Part shown: positions 1-6,170 of the stretch, piece after piece
Layout of the letters: each line of letters starts with the position of its first letter
How positions within the stretch are numbered: position 1 is the stretch's first letter
Source of the DNA: an uncultured Methylococcaceae bacterium
Lineage (GTDB): Bacteria; Pseudomonadota; Gammaproteobacteria; Methylococcales; Methylococcaceae
DNA length: 6,170 nt
Assembly: GCA_903910005.1 (NCBI GenBank)
Contig: CAIVXW010000121.1
Coordinates: 1 to 6,170, forward strand
Reading direction: 5' to 3'
Program-made: the position numbers and the translations under genes
The notes under the pieces: generated by a model
Told to the model about the DNA's origin: nothing
Database searches by the model: none
The model's input: the letters and a program-made list of their open reading frames with translations, nothing else

Positions 1-109
1 CATCCAGTGCCAGTTGTTCGGATTCCACCTTGCGCTGTTTGGCGATTTCGAGTGCGGGTTTGAGTCGGGCGTTGAGGTGACCCAGTTCTTGTATTGTGTA
101 GCTGAACAT
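1..109 (-). CDS. Unrecognised protein, N-terminal fragment (cut by window edge)
   Basis: An open frame runs leftward from an ATG at 109-107 to the window edge, giving 36 complete codons plus one base. The protein begins MFSYTIQELG and continues as a charged, Leu/Ala/Lys/Glu-rich segment that looks helical. There is no signal peptide or membrane segment in this part. I do not recognise the family and assign no function. No in-frame ATG, GTG or TTG is seen just upstream. A purine-rich AGGGGG (122-127, read on the minus strand) lies about 12 bases before the ATG, longer than ideal for a ribosome binding site. A perfect TTGACA hexamer (157-152, minus) lies further upstream, but no good -10 follows at the right distance. 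The gene is divergent from the phytochrome kinase and shares its 156-base upstream region, so joint regulation is possible but unproven. Confidence 0.6.
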   Translation of the reverse strand, partial: MFSYTIQELGHLNARLKPALEIAKQRKVESEQLALD

Positions 110-159
110 GATGGCTTGAGACCCCCTGATGGGGCTTAAATGGCTCTATATTGTCAAGG

Positions 160-191
160 TTCAGGCAGATTGTTCAAGTGTCTGACCTGAA
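160..191. repeat. Imperfect inverted repeat, possible operator in the divergent region
   Basis: TTCAGGCAGA (160-169) is matched by TCTGACCTGAA (181-191): ten base pairs with a single unpaired A at 185, around an 11-base spacer. It sits about midway between the two divergent starts. If the kinase transcript begins near 260, the dyad is outside that mRNA. That fits a protein-binding site on DNA better than an RNA hairpin for the kinase, though it could lie in the leader of the leftward gene. No regulator family is assigned. Confidence 0.4.
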
Positions 192-205
192 TTTTCCGGG
201 CAACT

Positions 206-239
206 TTGGCCGGTGTGACGTCTCTGGTAACGTTGGCCG
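206..239. repeat. Direct repeat of TTGGCCG upstream of the kinase promoter
   Basis: TTGGCCG occurs at 206-212 and again at 233-239, 27 bases start to start, which is not a whole number of helical turns. Between them lie the short palindrome GACGTC (217-222) and, overlapping the second copy, AACGTT (229-234). The block sits where an activator of a promoter lacking a good -35 could bind. A 7-mer pair can arise by chance, so this is weak evidence. Confidence 0.25.
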
Positions 240-245
240 AAAAAC

Positions 246-254
246 TGCTATAGT
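246..254 (+). promoter_or_regulatory. Extended -10 promoter element for the phytochrome kinase
   Basis: TGCTATAGT matches the extended -10 consensus TGnTATAAT at all but one position (TATAGT against TATAAT). No convincing -35 hexamer lies 16-18 bases upstream (the candidates read ggtaac or gtaacg), as is common for extended -10 promoters. Transcription would start around 260-262, only a few bases before the TTG start at 266, so the mRNA would be nearly leaderless. Alternatively the real promoter is further upstream. Confidence 0.4.
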
Positions 255-256
255 TC

Positions 257-261
257 GAGGG
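257..261 (+). promoter_or_regulatory. Shine-Dalgarno-like GAGGG that supports the TTG start
   Basis: GAGGG lies 4 bases before the TTG at 266 and 22 bases before the next in-frame start, ATG at 284, which has no Shine-Dalgarno-like sequence of its own. The spacing to TTG is slightly short but usable, and it decides in favour of TTG. It overlaps the position where transcription from the extended -10 would begin, so both signals may not be used together. Confidence 0.45.
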
Positions 262-265
262 TAAT

Positions 266-3200
266 TTGCTTAACCATTTCGCCATGCCTTCTGAATCCAG
301 TGTATCCACTGGCGTGGATCTCACCAACTGTGACCGCGAACCGGTTCACCTGGCCCGTGCCATTCAGCCACACGGTTGTCTCCTGGTCGTCAATGAAGCC
401 GACTTCAGCATTAGCCAGGCCAGTGCCAATACCGCCCGCCATTTGGGCATTCCCTGCGCCGCGCTGCTGAATCGCCCGCTGAGTACCCTGCTTGCCCCCG
501 CCGATATGGCCACCCTGCAGTACAGACTGCACGACAAAACCCTGGATTCAGCCCGGGTCTATCTCATGGTCATTATCCCCCTGCCAGGGCTGGTGGAGCG
601 GGTTCATGTGCTGGGGCATCGGGCCGACGGCAGGCTGTTGCTGGAATTTGAACCGGCCGGGGCCGCCTTCAGCAGCGGCGAAGTTCATTATTTATCCATC
701 CTGTCCAACACACTGCGGGAATTACGCAACGCCCAATCCCTGTCGATTTTTCTGGAGGCAGGGCTACGCTGGCTGGCCGGCTTTACCGGTTATGACCGGG
801 TGATGGCCTATCGTTTTGCCGGCGACGGCACCGGCCAGGTGATTGCCGAAGTCAAACGTGACGGGCTGGAGCCGTTCCTGGGGTTGCATTATCCGGCCAG
901 CGACATTCCGGCCCCTGCCCGCCGCCTGTTCAATTACAGCCCGCTCCGGCATTTGCCGGACACCGATTACGTACCCGTTCCGCTCATGGAGGCCGGAGGG
1001 CAGCCGGTCGGGGTTCCGCTTGACATGAGCTACCTGTTGCTACGCAGCGTCTCAACCCTGTACACCGGCTATCTGCGCAACATGGGGGTTCGCTCGGCAC
1101 TGGTAATGCCACTGATGACCCACCATAACGAGATATGGGGTCTGATCAGTTGTCTGAACCATGCCGAACCGCTGCACCTTTCCTGCGAACGCCGGGCTCC
1201 GGTTGAATACCTGACCCAAAGCCTGTCGCTGATGATTCATGACCGGCGTGAGCGCGAACATCACGACTACCAGACAAGGCTGGATGCCGTCCTGGATGGA
1301 CTCGTCAAAAATCTGAGCCAGTGCGAGGATTTGCACCAGACCCTGTGTTCGGACGTGCCCAACCTGCTGTCGGAACCGGCAGCCGACGGAGCCGCCCTGG
1401 TATACGGCGGGCGGTTGAGCCGAATGGGCATAACCCCGGATCCCGCCACGCTTGCAACCATCACCGACTGGCTGACACTCCAGGAATCCGACATCATCGC
1501 CACCCACACATTGCGCCGTGATTGTCCCGGCCTGCCGCCAACCGGCCTGGCGGCCTGTGGCGTGTTATCCGTCCGGCTGCGCCGTTCTCAACCCGATTGG
1601 CTGCTCTGGTTCCGCAACGAAACCCCGCGTGAAATCGACTGGGCCGGCAACCCGGAAAAACCGGTTGAAATTGATTCGCGGCAGCCCGAAGCCCGGCTGA
1701 TGCCGCGCACCTCCTTTGCCCGCTGGCGACAAACCGTGACCGGCGAATCAGCCCTCTGGCAGGCTGTTGAAATCGATTACGCAGCCCGCCTGCGCCAGGT
1801 CATACTCGGCATCATTGTCGAACGGGCCAGGCGGCTGGAACAACTCAATGTCGAACTGCTGGCAGCCATGGCTGAAAACCTGCGGATACTGGAACAACTA
1901 AACCGCTACAGCGAGCGGTTGGCGGAGGCCCAGCAGCGTGCCCGCCTGGGTTACTGGGATTTTAGCCTCGAAACCGCACATTTTACGGCGTCCGATCAAT
2001 TGTGCCATCTGTTCGGGGTGGAACCGGGCAGTCTGGATGGCCCTCCCCAGCGTATCCTGTCCCGACTGGATCCCGATGATGCCCACCGCCTCATGGCGCA
2101 TCTACAAACCACAACGGATCGGCAAACCTTCCGGCTGGACATACAGATCATCCGCGCCGACGGTATACCGCGCATACTCGATACCCTGGGCGAAGTCATC
2201 CATACCGACGCTGGAGCGACCACCCGGATCAGTGGATCATCGCAGGACGTGACAGAACACCGGACAGTCCAGCAACAGATGGAAAAACTGGCACTGGCGG
2301 TAGAGCAAAGTCCGGAGTCCATCATGATTACCGATCTCAGCGGTCGCATTGAGTACGTCAATCAGGCCTTCATCCGCCACAGCGGTTACACCGCCGCAGA
2401 AGCCCTCGGACAAAATCCGCGCATCCTGAACGGCGGCATCACCTCACGGGAAACCTATCACGAGCTATGGCAGACACTGCTCCGGGGCAAGGTCTGGGAA
2501 GGTGAATTCGTCAACCGGCGCAAGAGCGGTGGCCTTTATACCCAGCGGGCCAAAGTCACGCCCTTGCGACGACCGGATGGACGGATCACCCATTACATTG
2601 CGGTACAGGAAGACATCACCGAGCAAAAACGCATGGCCCGGGAACTGGAGGCCTATCGCAACGAACTGGAAGAGCGGGTCAGCCAGCGTACTGAGGAATT
2701 GCACCGGCAGAGCCGGTTTCTGCGGGCACTGATCGACCACCTGCCGCATCTGGTCTGGCTGAAGGATACGAACGGGCAGATTCTGGCGGCCAACCGGGCT
2801 CTGGCCCTTTCACATCGCAAACCGTCTGCCAGCCTTACCGGTTTGCAGGATACCGACCTGGTCTCGGCAGCGATGGCGGCCCGCTACCGTGCCGACGAGA
2901 CCCGGGTCATGCTGGGACGAACACCGCTGACCCGGGAAGAATCACTGGAGCAAATCCCGGACAGCCTGTACGAAACCTACCTGGCTCCGGTGGTGGATGA
3001 ACAGAACCGGGTGCTGGGTACCGTGGGCTTTGCCCGCGACATCAAACCGCAGCGGCACATGGAGACCGAACTGGCCCGGCGAGTCCTTGAAGCTGAAACC
3101 GCCACCCGGGCCAAAAGTGCCTTTCTGGCCAACATGAGTCACGAAATACGCACGCCGCTGACCGCCATCATCGGTTTTGCTGAAGGCTTGCTTGAAACGG

Positions 3201-4555
3201 TACAAACCCGGGAGGAACACGACCAGGCCATCCGTACCATCATCCGCAACGGACGGCATCTGCAGGAACTGATTGCCAACATTCTTGATTTTTCCAAAAT
3301 CGAAGCCGAACAAATCAAGGTTGAATCCGCCCGGATTGCCCTGCTGCCCCTGCTGGCCGACGTCAATGCACTGGCCGTTTCGCTGGCCCGGGGGCGTCAA
3401 CTGGCTTTCAGTTACCACCTGATGCCGCCACTGCCCTCCAGCCTCTGGAGCGACGCGACCCGCATCAAGCAAATACTCATCAACCTGATCGGCAATGCCG
3501 TCAAATTCACCCCGCCGCCCGGAGCCGTGCGCCTGATCGTGAGTCTGGATCAGGCCGCCGGACAACTGGTTTTGACGGTACAGGACACCGGCATCGGCAT
3601 CGACCCTGCCGAACTGCGCCGCCTGTTTCAGCCGTTTGCCCAGGCCGATGCCTCGATTACCCGCCGTTTTGGCGGAACCGGGCTGGGATTGTCCATTTCA
3701 CGCGAACTGGCCCGCCAACTGGGCGGTGACATCCGGGTTCTCAGCCTGCGTAATGTAGGCAGTTGCTTCGTGGTAACCCTCGCCACCGGGCCACTCGCTG
3801 AGGTTAGCCTGATTGAGGCAGCCGTCGACCTGACCATGCCGGATGCCGACGGCGGCGGTCATCCGGTCGTCCCCCGTTTGCGGGGGCGGATACTGGTGGC
3901 AGAAGATACACCCGACAACCAGAAGCTGATCACCCTGTTGATACGGCGTACCGGAGCCGAAGCAGTGATTGCCTGCAACGGACAGGAAGCCCTCGACAAG
4001 GCCCAGACGGCTGAATTTGATTTGGTGCTGATGGACATGCAAATGCCGGTTATGGATGGTCTGGAAGCAGTTGAACTGTTGCGGCTGACCGGATTTCCGC
4101 ACCCGGTCATCATGCTGACTGCCAACGCCACCGAAGAAGACCAACAGAACGCCAGGCAAGCCGGTTGTAGCGGTTTTCTGACCAAACCCATCGACCAGGC
4201 CGCCTTTTACCGCCTGCTGGCGCAGTGCCTGCCACCACCCGACCCGACGGATGAAACCACTGTTTCACCGGTGAGCGTTTCCCTGGAGCAGGATGCGGAA
4301 TACTGCTGCTTGCGAGCCGCCTTCCTGGAGGAACTGCCCGCTCGTCTGGATGAACTGGCGGCGGTTCTGGCAAACCGGGACTGGCCCACCCTGCAACGTC
4401 GTTTGCATCAACTCAAGGGCATCGCCGGCAGTTTTGGTTTTCCGCACATCTCCGCAACCGCCCAAGGCATGGAAACGGCCCTGAAAAACGGCGATGAACG
4501 TGAAGTGGCCCGGATTGGGCAGACCCTGTTCCGGCTGATGCGGGAAGCCGGGTGA
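266..4555 (+). CDS. bphP: Bacteriophytochrome hybrid histidine kinase (PAS-GAF-PHY-PASx3-HisKA-HATPase-REC-Hpt)
   Basis: This is a soluble red/far-red light sensor of the bacteriophytochrome family with an internal phosphorelay, 1429 residues from TTG or 1423 from the ATG at 284. Biliverdin-binding Cys22 lies in TNCDREP. PAS covers about 25-130. GAF covers about 155-325 and carries Y182, PASDIP (210-215) and arginines R228 and R260. PHY covers about 335-505 with WAGNP (459-463) and PRTSF (480-484). A helical linker is followed by PAS domains at about 555-668, 673-788 and 815-930, with a coiled-coil-like helix at 785-815. HisKA has SHEIRTPL (H959). The ATPase has an N box (N1077), DTGIGI (1107-1112) and GGTGLGLS (1136-1143). 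The receiver has E1213, D1214, phosphoacceptor D1257, T1285 and K1307. The Hpt domain has HQLKG (H1381). No transmembrane segment is seen. All catalytic residues are present, so kinase activity is expected. Oddities are Tyr266 and Leu297 in place of the conserved pocket histidines. No heme oxygenase or stand-alone response regulator is adjacent. The family call is very secure; the light response is inferred. Confidence 0.97.
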   Translation: MLNHFAMPSESSVSTGVDLTNCDREPVHLARAIQPHGCLLVVNEADFSISQASANTARHLGIPCAALLNRPLSTLLAPADMATLQYRLHDKTLDSARVYLMVIIPLPGLVERVHVLGHRADGRLLLEFEPAGAAFSSGEVHYLSILSNTLRELRNAQSLSIFLEAGLRWLAGFTGYDRVMAYRFAGDGTGQVIAEVKRDGLEPFLGLHYPASDIPAPARRLFNYSPLRHLPDTDYVPVPLMEAGGQPVGVPLDMSYLLLRSVSTLYTGYLRNMGVRSALVMPLMTHHNEIWGLISCLNHAEPLHLSCERRAPVEYLTQSLSLMIHDRREREHHDYQTRLDAVLDGLVKNLSQCEDLHQTLCSDVPNLLSEPAADGAALVYGGRLSRMGITPDPATLATITDWLTLQESDIIATHTLRRDCPGLPPTGLAACGVLSVRLRRSQPDWLLWFRNETPREIDWAGNPEKPVEIDSRQPEARLMPRTSFARWRQTVTGESALWQAVEIDYAARLRQVILGIIVERARRLEQLNVELLAAMAENLRILEQLNRYSERLAEAQQRARLGYWDFSLETAHFTASDQLCHLFGVEPGSLDGPPQRILSRLDPDDAHRLMAHLQTTTDRQTFRLDIQIIRADGIPRILDTLGEVIHTDAGATTRISGSSQDVTEHRTVQQQMEKLALAVEQSPESIMITDLSGRIEYVNQAFIRHSGYTAAEALGQNPRILNGGITSRETYHELWQTLLRGKVWEGEFVNRRKSGGLYTQRAKVTPLRRPDGRITHYIAVQEDITEQKRMARELEAYRNELEERVSQRTEELHRQSRFLRALIDHLPHLVWLKDTNGQILAANRALALSHRKPSASLTGLQDTDLVSAAMAARYRADETRVMLGRTPLTREESLEQIPDSLYETYLAPVVDEQNRVLGTVGFARDIKPQRHMETELARRVLEAETATRAKSAFLANMSHEIRTPLTAIIGFAEGLLETVQTREEHDQAIRTIIRNGRHLQELIANILDFSKIEAEQIKVESARIALLPLLADVNALAVSLARGRQLAFSYHLMPPLPSSLWSDATRIKQILINLIGNAVKFTPPPGAVRLIVSLDQAAGQLVLTVQDTGIGIDPAELRRLFQPFAQADASITRRFGGTGLGLSISRELARQLGGDIRVLSLRNVGSCFVVTLATGPLAEVSLIEAAVDLTMPDADGGGHPVVPRLRGRILVAEDTPDNQKLITLLIRRTGAEAVIACNGQEALDKAQTAEFDLVLMDMQMPVMDGLEAVELLRLTGFPHPVIMLTANATEEDQQNARQAGCSGFLTKPIDQAAFYRLLAQCLPPPDPTDETTVSPVSVSLEQDAEYCCLRAAFLEELPARLDELAAVLANRDWPTLQRRLHQLKGIAGSFGFPHISATAQGMETALKNGDEREVARIGQTLFRLMREAG

Positions 4556-4670
4556 GACATGATCCTTGGCCCGATCCGGGATGAGAGGGAGCCCACCCCG
4601 TGCGTGGTGAGCCTACATGGCGGTTGACAGGATGCGGGCGGCATTGCCGGGTTCACCACAGGTGGCATGA
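4556..4670. other. Convergent intergenic gap between bphP and pilW, no clear terminator
   Basis: These 115 bases separate the stops of two convergent genes. Only short hairpins are visible: CCCG-ATC-CGGG (4573-4583) and CACC-ACA-GGTG (4653-4663), with stems of 4 bp and no following T-run on either strand. I see no rho-independent terminator and no prepilin-like pilX start on the minus strand. Confidence 0.5.
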
Positions 4671-5777
4671 TTATTGGCCCGAAACGACCAATGAAGCCTT
4701 CGAGGTGACCCGGCTGTTATTGTCAAGGCTGATCAGGGCCGTCAGTCGTTGGTGTCTGTAGCCAACCTTGTCGGCTGGTATCGTGTAAGGAGTCGTGCCT
4801 CCCAGGTTGAACTGCCGGGGGGTGTCGTTGTAGGGCAGCGTGTTGCGGCTGCGAACCAGCAGGAATACCCGCACCGCTGTCACGGCGGCCCAGTCTTGCG
4901 GTCGGGACGGTCGCTCCCCGTTGAGTCCGTAGTCAAAACCAATCCGGGCCACGGCATCCAGCAGCGGGCTGGTACTGAAGCCGGGTGCCAAGCCCTTGTC
5001 CTGCAGGTCAGCCCGCACCAGGGTGGGAATGCCGTCGCCGACCGTCGCGCTCCAGTTTCTGAGGTAATAGATGCGTACCTGGTAGGCTCGCAGTTCGACC
5101 GGGTAAAGGGTGTCATGGTAACGCAGGCCAAAGACGGTGGGTTCATCCCCGCTGACCGAACGGGGGCTGTCGGCGGCCAGCAGGGTGTGACAGGCCGTAT
5201 CCGCGCAGTTGGTGAGGCCGGTGCAAGTGCCTGAACGGCTGCAATAGCCCAGCACATAGCGGCTGTCGAAGCCCTGTAGATAGACGCGGCCATAGTCCAG
5301 ATCATCGCGGTCACCGTCGCCGTCGTCGTCATCAGCCCCGGCGTCCAGCGCGAAGCCGTGGGTTGCCGCATGGCGGATGACCAGCCGTTCCACCCCGGCC
5401 ACGGCTCCATCCACACACCGGCTGGCGGTGGCGGGCCGGTCGTCAACCTGAATCGGCAGCGACAATCCTGCCAGCATGCCGTCAAGGTTGCTGGCGCAGG
5501 CATCGGGCAGGGTGGCAGGCAGCGCAGGTTTCAGGTAGAGGGTTCCCAGAAAGCCGGCCAGGCGCAGATCCTCCCTGAACAGGCTCAGGGCATACCGCCC
5601 GGCTTCCCGCTCTTCACCGCGTGCGGTCAGGGATTCCATGCCCTGACGGGTTTCCAGGGTCAACCGGGTCACCAGCGTCAGCAGGATCAACCCCAGTCCC
5701 AGGGCCATCATCAGCTCAACCAGTGAATGCCCCTGTTGATGGCGGTGGCTCCAACCGGCGGATTCAGTCCGCCGCAT
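4671..5777 (-). CDS. pilW: Type IV pilus minor pilin PilW (prepilin)
   Basis: PilW is an inner-membrane minor pilin that, with PilV and partners, primes assembly of type IV pili and sits at the pilus tip. The ATG at 5777 (368 residues) is chosen because it gives a short basic leader ending in G16, then the class III motif HSLVE with Glu at +5 (E21) and a hydrophobic helix at about 22-40. An open frame continues upstream to 5864 but would bury this leader inside pilV. The segment at about 56-78, with RYALSLFREDLRLAGF, is typical of PilW. The +1 residue is His17 instead of the usual Phe or Met. The periplasmic part has six cysteines (C94, C121, C179, C185, C191, C196), probably disulfide-bonded, and an Asp-rich loop at 145-161. 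It overlaps pilV by 14 bases with no strong ribosome binding site, so translational coupling is likely. GspJ of type II secretion is the main alternative; the helix flank and length favour PilW. Confidence 0.88.
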   Translation of the reverse strand: MRRTESAGWSHRHQQGHSLVELMMALGLGLILLTLVTRLTLETRQGMESLTARGEEREAGRYALSLFREDLRLAGFLGTLYLKPALPATLPDACASNLDGMLAGLSLPIQVDDRPATASRCVDGAVAGVERLVIRHAATHGFALDAGADDDDGDGDRDDLDYGRVYLQGFDSRYVLGYCSRSGTCTGLTNCADTACHTLLAADSPRSVSGDEPTVFGLRYHDTLYPVELRAYQVRIYYLRNWSATVGDGIPTLVRADLQDKGLAPGFSTSPLLDAVARIGFDYGLNGERPSRPQDWAAVTAVRVFLLVRSRNTLPYNDTPRQFNLGGTTPYTIPADKVGYRHQRLTALISLDNNSRVTSKASLVVSGQ

Positions 5778-6170
5778 GAAACAGCACCGTACTGACCACC
5801 CGCCGTTTTGACGCCGACCCCGGCAGACCCGTGCCACAGGTATCGGCGGGTACTTCGGCGTCAAATACCCCGAGCCAGGCCACCGCGACCCGCCATCGCC
5901 CCCCCTCCCCTGCCGTCAGGCAGACAGGAAACCGCGCTGCACCCACCGGGTCGGCTGCATCCTGCAGACAGGTTTCATCGCGGCAGCTCGGGTCAGCCCG
6001 CAGCCGACTCAGCGCGTCTTCCAGCCGCATCAGTGCCTCCAGCCGGTCGTCGGCCTCCAGTCGGGCCTTGAGGGTGCGGGTGTGGAGACCGGCCAATCCC
6101 ATCAAACCCACCGTAAGAACCAGCAGGGCTACCAGCACCTCAATCAGGCTGGTGCCGGACTGGGGTGCAG
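5764..6170 (-). CDS. pilV: Type IV pilus minor pilin PilV, start missing (cut by window edge)
   Basis: The frame enters at the right edge and gives 135 residues to the TGA at 5766-5764. The prepilin motif is complete: cleavage Gly (codon 6156-6154) followed by TSLIEVLVALLVL, with Glu at +5 and a long hydrophobic helix, then a GLAGLHTRTL-like segment characteristic of PilV. A GTG at 6138 falls inside the helix and is not the start; the true start and basic leader lie beyond the window. The +1 residue is Thr instead of Phe or Met. The periplasmic part has four cysteines (PSC, ETC, PVC, DTC) that could form two disulfides. PilV, PilW and related minor pilins form a priming complex that starts pilus extension. 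The gene is in one operon with pilW, which starts before pilV ends. GspI is the alternative family; the pairing with PilW argues against it. Confidence 0.85.
   Translation of the reverse strand, partial: APQSGTSLIEVLVALLVLTVGLMGLAGLHTRTLKARLEADDRLEALMRLEDALSRLRADPSCRDETCLQDAADPVGAARFPVCLTAGEGGRWRVAVAWLGVFDAEVPADTCGTGLPGSASKRRVVSTVLFHAAD

Noticed and set aside
122..134. CCCC-CTGAT-GGGG hairpin near the start of the leftward gene
   Set aside because: A 4-bp stem (with one extra C) and no T-run is too small to call a terminator or riboswitch.
145..157. Minus-strand promoter from TTGACA (157-152) and TATAGA (150-145)
   Set aside because: The two hexamers are almost adjacent, so they cannot be a -35/-10 pair. 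Neither has a good partner at 16-18 bases.
2942..3565. Long minus-strand frame of 207 codons within the kinase gene
   Set aside because: It is antisense to the third PAS, HisKA and ATPase coding region, and its translation resembles no family. Such frames are expected in GC-rich genes.
4560..4628. Small plus-strand frame of 22 codons after the kinase stop, with a GGGTGAG-like upstream sequence
   Set aside because: It is very short, has no recognisable sequence, and the upstream purines are part of the kinase's own end. Chance is a sufficient explanation.
4408..4668. Minus-strand open frame of 86 codons just after pilW, at the place expected for pilX
   Set aside because: It lacks a prepilin leader and hydrophobic helix, is rich in Pro, Ser and Arg, and more than half of it is antisense to the Hpt domain of the kinase.
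5778..5864. Upstream extension of pilW to an in-frame ATG at 5864
   Set aside because: It would place 29 extra Arg- and Pro-rich residues before the leader and lies entirely within pilV. The ATG at 5777 gives a standard prepilin leader.

Overview
The window looks like a piece of a GC-rich (roughly 60% by eye) proteobacterial chromosome, most likely gammaproteobacterial. The evidence is a bacteriophytochrome hybrid kinase and a pilV-pilW minor pilin pair of the kind found in Pseudomonas-type type IV pilus clusters. The genus cannot be told from the sequence. Nothing marks a mobile element, CRISPR array, tRNA or rRNA.

Layout: positions 1-109 hold the first 36 codons of an unrecognised gene on the minus strand, cut by the window edge. 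Positions 110-265 are a divergent intergenic region of 156 bases. It contains an imperfect 10-bp dyad (160-191), a repeated 7-mer (206-239), and an extended -10 promoter-like element that runs almost directly into a Shine-Dalgarno-like GAGGG and a TTG start. Positions 266-4555 (+) are one 1429-residue protein with N-terminal PAS, GAF and PHY (a phytochrome photosensory core), then three PAS domains, HisKA and HATPase, a receiver, and a C-terminal Hpt domain. Positions 4556-4670 are a 115-base convergent gap with no convincing terminator. Positions 4671-5777 (-) are pilW. Positions 5764-6170 (-) are pilV, whose start lies beyond the window; it overlaps pilW by 14 bases.

How they work together: the large protein carries a complete His-Asp-His phosphorelay (H959, D1257, H1381), so it should pass a phosphate from its Hpt domain to a separate response regulator that is not in this window. 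Its chromophore pocket keeps the biliverdin-binding Cys22, the PASDIP motif and the two propionate-clamping arginines. The two histidines that are nearly invariant in phytochromes are replaced, by Tyr266 and Leu297. This is the most notable point in the window. PilV and PilW are minor pilins that help start type IV pilus assembly. The usual downstream partners (pilX, pilY1, pilE) are missing here because the phytochrome gene converges immediately after pilW. There is no direct sequence evidence that the light sensor controls the pilus.
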